This document shows, piece after piece, positions 61,951-64,000 of a DNA stretch of 64,000 nucleotides (positions are counted from its first letter, which is position 1; each line of letters starts with the position of its first letter). The notes below the pieces were generated by a model, which was not told where the DNA came from, made no database searches, and was given only the letters and a program-made list of their open reading frames with translations. The DNA comes from Bacillota bacterium (GTDB taxonomy: Bacteria; Bacillota; UBA4882; UBA8346), in assembly GCA_023426245.1 (NCBI GenBank), contig JAFABB010000033.1:168614-232613 (forward strand). Reading direction: 5' to 3'. Both the position numbers and the translations under genes were made by a program.

Positions 61951-62349
61951 ATGAAATCAACAATTGAATTTAGGGTAAGGTATCAGGAGACGGATAAGAT
62001 GGGCATTGTTCATCATTCGGTGTATTTGATTTGGTTTGAGGTTGGCCGAACCGAATGGTTAAGAGAACAGGGTTTTACATATCGGGAATGCGAAGAAAAG
62101 GGATTGCTGCTCCCTGTGGTTGAAAGCGGAGTGAAGTATTTGAACTCTGCGAAGTATGATGATCTTATTTCGGTTGAAACAAGCTTTATCCCGGAAAAAA
62201 ACGCCTCTTTTCTTTTTGAATATGTGGCCCGTCTTGGAAAGGATGGACTGATTTTAGCGACTGGATTCACTCGACACGTATGCGTAACGGACAATAACCG
62301 TATCAATAAGGAAGCCACCCGATATTTGAAGGAAATATTAAATAAATAA
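61951..62349 (+). CDS. Acyl-CoA thioesterase, YbgC/4HBT hotdog family
   Basis: 132 residues from ATG 61951, after GGAGG; upstream in-frame starts lack a site. The catalytic YQETDKMGIVHHSVYLIWFEVGR contains the conserved Asp and His. It hydrolyses short acyl-CoA esters. Confidence 0.92.
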   Translation: MKSTIEFRVRYQETDKMGIVHHSVYLIWFEVGRTEWLREQGFTYRECEEKGLLLPVVESGVKYLNSAKYDDLISVETSFIPEKNASFLFEYVARLGKDGLILATGFTRHVCVTDNNRINKEATRYLKEILNK

Positions 62350-62608
62350 GCAGCTGAAACTGAAGTAAAGTGATTAATATGGATTTTGTCTTTGGTTTTT
62401 CACAGCCATGTCATACCGGACATATCATGTATCAGAAAAGTATACCGCTTCGCACAGGACTATTCTAAAATGACTATCATTTGTGCAAATAGAATTCAGG
62501 AAATTTATGAATTAAAAACCTTTTACCATTATAATTTTACCCTTATATCTGCACTTGTACCAAATTGAACTCCTCCACCTGGGCGAAGTTGGTTGGAGGA
62601 GGAGAGGT

Positions 62609-62863
62609 ATGGCACCGTTAATGAATGGCAATAGCCAACCTGATCCGGTAGAGAGGTTGAGCCCGCGCGAAAAAGAAATATTACCACTTGTCGCCCAAGG
62701 TTTAGATAATAGACAAATCGGCAAAATGCTTTTTATCAGCGAAAAAACAGCCAAAAACTATATCACAAGTATTCGTAAAAAATTGGGGCTTGCAAACCGG
62801 ACTCAAATCGCTCTCTATGCAATCAGAGAAGGCCTTATTGATGTGAATCAAAAAAGCACCTAA
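62609..62863 (+). CDS. Stand-alone LuxR-type HTH regulator, GerE-like
   Basis: 84 residues consisting almost only of a LuxR/GerE helix-turn-helix: LSPREKEILPLVAQGLDNRQ, then GKMLFISEKTAKNYITSIRK. No receiver domain precedes it. The size matches the sporulation coat regulator GerE (about 74 residues). ATG 62609 follows GGAGG at about nine bases; the frame is open earlier, but without a site. The spore-gene-rich host supports a GerE-type role, by inference. Confidence 0.85.
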   Translation: MAPLMNGNSQPDPVERLSPREKEILPLVAQGLDNRQIGKMLFISEKTAKNYITSIRKKLGLANRTQIALYAIREGLIDVNQKST

Positions 62864-62872
62864 CGTTTTTGT

Positions 62873-62997
62873 GAGGCTGTCATCAAAGTAACCCAAACAA
62901 ACCGTAAGATATACAATATATTTAACATCTTCGAAAATGGTCGTCAACATATATTGTATATCTTTACCATTAAAAAGTACCTATTGGGACAGCTCTC
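62873..62997. repeat. GGCTGTC-ended palindromic element, copy B (MITE-like)
   Basis: Outer ends GAGGCTGTC and GGGACAGCTCTC are inverted. The inner perfect 16-bp inverted repeat AAGATATACAATATAT lies at 62916-62931 and 62949-62964. About 125 bp; same architecture as copy A at 32721. It follows the GerE-like gene by ten bases. Confidence 0.8.
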
Positions 62998-63099
62998 CAT
63001 AATATTGAATATCAGTGTAGAAATACCTCGGTTTCCCGTTTTTTCATAAAGGGAATTGAGTGGGGAAAAAGAATTAACATTTTACCGAAATAGTTAAGT

Positions 63100-63260
63100 G
63101 GAATTGGAGAACAATTCCTAAAAAACGCTAAACGTTTTTAGGGACAGGGGGGAAATTACAGGAAATTGCATAGCAATCTCTGCAAAGGAAGTTTGCAGAT
63201 GAGCTGTTCAAACAACAGACAAGCCTACACACTAACGTTAATTGCAGAATAGGTGATAAA
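63100..63260 (+). ncRNA. Candidate structured leader with five consecutive hairpins
   Basis: In order: GGAATTG/CAATTCC (63100-63118), AAAAACG/CGTTTTT (63121-63139), ATTGC/GCAAT (63165-63177), CTGCAAA/TTTGCAG (63180-63198) and CTGTT/AACAG (63204-63218). A G-run (GGGACAGGGGGGAAAT) lies between the second and third. It ends 43 bases before the CAP-domain gene. It matches no riboswitch consensus that I could recall. Confidence 0.45.
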
Positions 63261-63875
63261 ATGAATTACGAACAATACACCCAAAATCACAGGATTTTTT
63301 TTGCATGCTGTTCACTGCTAATCGCGCTTATTATTGTTATAATTTCTCCATCTCTGGCTAAAGCTGATGTTCAAACCAATCATTACAGTTCTATTGTCAA
63401 CAAAGAATGGCATTCTGTGGTCGATACCTCCATGGCTACTCTCAGGCAAGCTATAACCGGGAATACTGAGGCGGATAATTCTGAAAAAGATGGGTTATCC
63501 AGCGAGGAGGGACAAATGATTTCTTTGATAAACCAGGAAAGAGCGAAAGCTGGTTTAAACGAATTAATCATTGACAATTCTCTGGTTAAGCTGGCAAAAG
63601 AAAAAAGCATGGATATGGTGTCCCATAACTATTTCGGTCATAATTCCAAACGGCTGGGTACCATCTATGATCAGTTACAGCGTGAACAGATCGTATATGA
63701 AAGGGCGGCCGAAAATCTTGCCGGCACCGGAAACGTTCGAAAAGCTCAAGGTTATTTATTTGCTAGTCCCACGCATCGTTGGAATATGTTAAATCCGAAA
63801 TTTAAAAAGATTGGCGTAGGGATAGTCCGTGGAGGCCCGTTTGGCGCAATGATTACTCAATTGTTTTTGGGATAA
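63261..63875 (+). CDS. CAP/SCP-domain extracellular protein (YkwD-like)
   Basis: 204 residues. Signal/anchor helix FFACCSLLIALIIVIISPSLAKA, a linker, then a CAP domain: MISLINQERAKAGLNELIID, SMDMVSHNYFGHNS, ENLAGTGNVRKAQ and SPTHRWNMLNPKFKKIGVG. Such proteins occur in spore coats and the cell envelope of Bacillota. AGGTGATAAA precedes the ATG. Confidence 0.92.
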   Translation: MNYEQYTQNHRIFFACCSLLIALIIVIISPSLAKADVQTNHYSSIVNKEWHSVVDTSMATLRQAITGNTEADNSEKDGLSSEEGQMISLINQERAKAGLNELIIDNSLVKLAKEKSMDMVSHNYFGHNSKRLGTIYDQLQREQIVYERAAENLAGTGNVRKAQGYLFASPTHRWNMLNPKFKKIGVGIVRGGPFGAMITQLFLG

Positions 63876-63934
63876 AAAGAACCACTGTGCCAAGATCAAG
63901 ACCTAAATTTCTTCTGCAATAAATGAGAATTTAA

Positions 63935-63960
63935 GGGGCTGTCTCAAAAGAGACAGTCTC
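63935..63960. repeat. GGCTGTC-ended hairpin, copy C
   Basis: GGGGCTGTCTC AAAA GAGACAG TCTC: a compact hairpin whose left end equals the ends of the longer elements. About 60 bp after the CAP-domain gene, so it may act as its terminator. Confidence 0.6.
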
Positions 63961-64000
63961 TTAGTATATCAAAGGGATCGAAAGAGCAAGAAAAATATAG

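Noticed and set aside
63100..63260. Known c-di-AMP (ydaO) riboswitch
   Set aside because: The conserved GGGGGACC and GGGGTGAATC blocks and the AGCTAACCTCG core are missing.

Overview
The window looks like the chromosome of an anaerobic, endospore-forming member of the Bacillota. Evidence for this is spoIIM, a gerA-gerC-gerB germinant-receptor operon, a GerE-like regulator, scpA/scpB, xerD, rbgA and a ylqG/ylqH pair after rnhB, together with an NAD-linked [FeFe] hydrogenase and the redox repressor Rex. The unusual trait is a nearly complete type II secretion system (T2SS) including an outer-membrane secretin. That implies a diderm (two-membrane) spore former. Hydrogenispora/Limnochordia-like lineages fit by recall, but the genus cannot be fixed from sequence alone. 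No rRNA, tRNA or CRISPR array was recognised.

Layout. 1-2.9 kb: the 3' end of a large secreted protein, then 1.3 kb of non-coding repeats, including a tandem 21-bp array. 2.9-11.8 kb: T2SS genes gspE-F-G-H-I-J-K-L-M in one tightly overlapping operon, then a repeat block and a gspC-like gene. 12.3-17.1 kb: a DUF551 gene, the three-subunit hydrogenase operon and rex. 17.3-22.6 kb: a secreted PL9-type pectate lyase (a likely T2SS cargo), the secretin gene gspD and the prepilin peptidase. 22.6-40.4 kb: housekeeping genes in short operons (aminotransferase, DedA, site-2-protease-like peptidase, scpA/scpB, nudix, spoIIM, xerD, rbgA, rnhB, HD-GYP, yraN, yifB).

40.4-46.9 kb: an AT-rich accessory strip in which every gene lies on the minus strand. 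Most genes there have their own ribosome site, several encode secreted products, two loci look decayed, and related 45-55 bp repeats lie between the later genes. 47.2-51.4 kb: a germination operon followed by a tiny Gly/Cys-rich gene. 51.6-64 kb: small hypothetical genes mixed with a LysM spore-coat-like protein, acetyltransferases, a peptide deformylase paralogue, L,D-transpeptidase, cold-shock protein, PD40 lipoprotein, thioesterase, GerE-like regulator and CAP-domain protein, with many repeats and hairpins.

The most noteworthy non-genic signals are a family of short palindromic elements bounded by GGCTGTC-type ends (at least six copies), the phased 21-bp array, a 42-bp tandem array beside a perfect 23-bp palindrome, and a five-hairpin leader in front of the CAP-domain gene. 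All functional statements come from reading motifs and gene order; no database search was possible.
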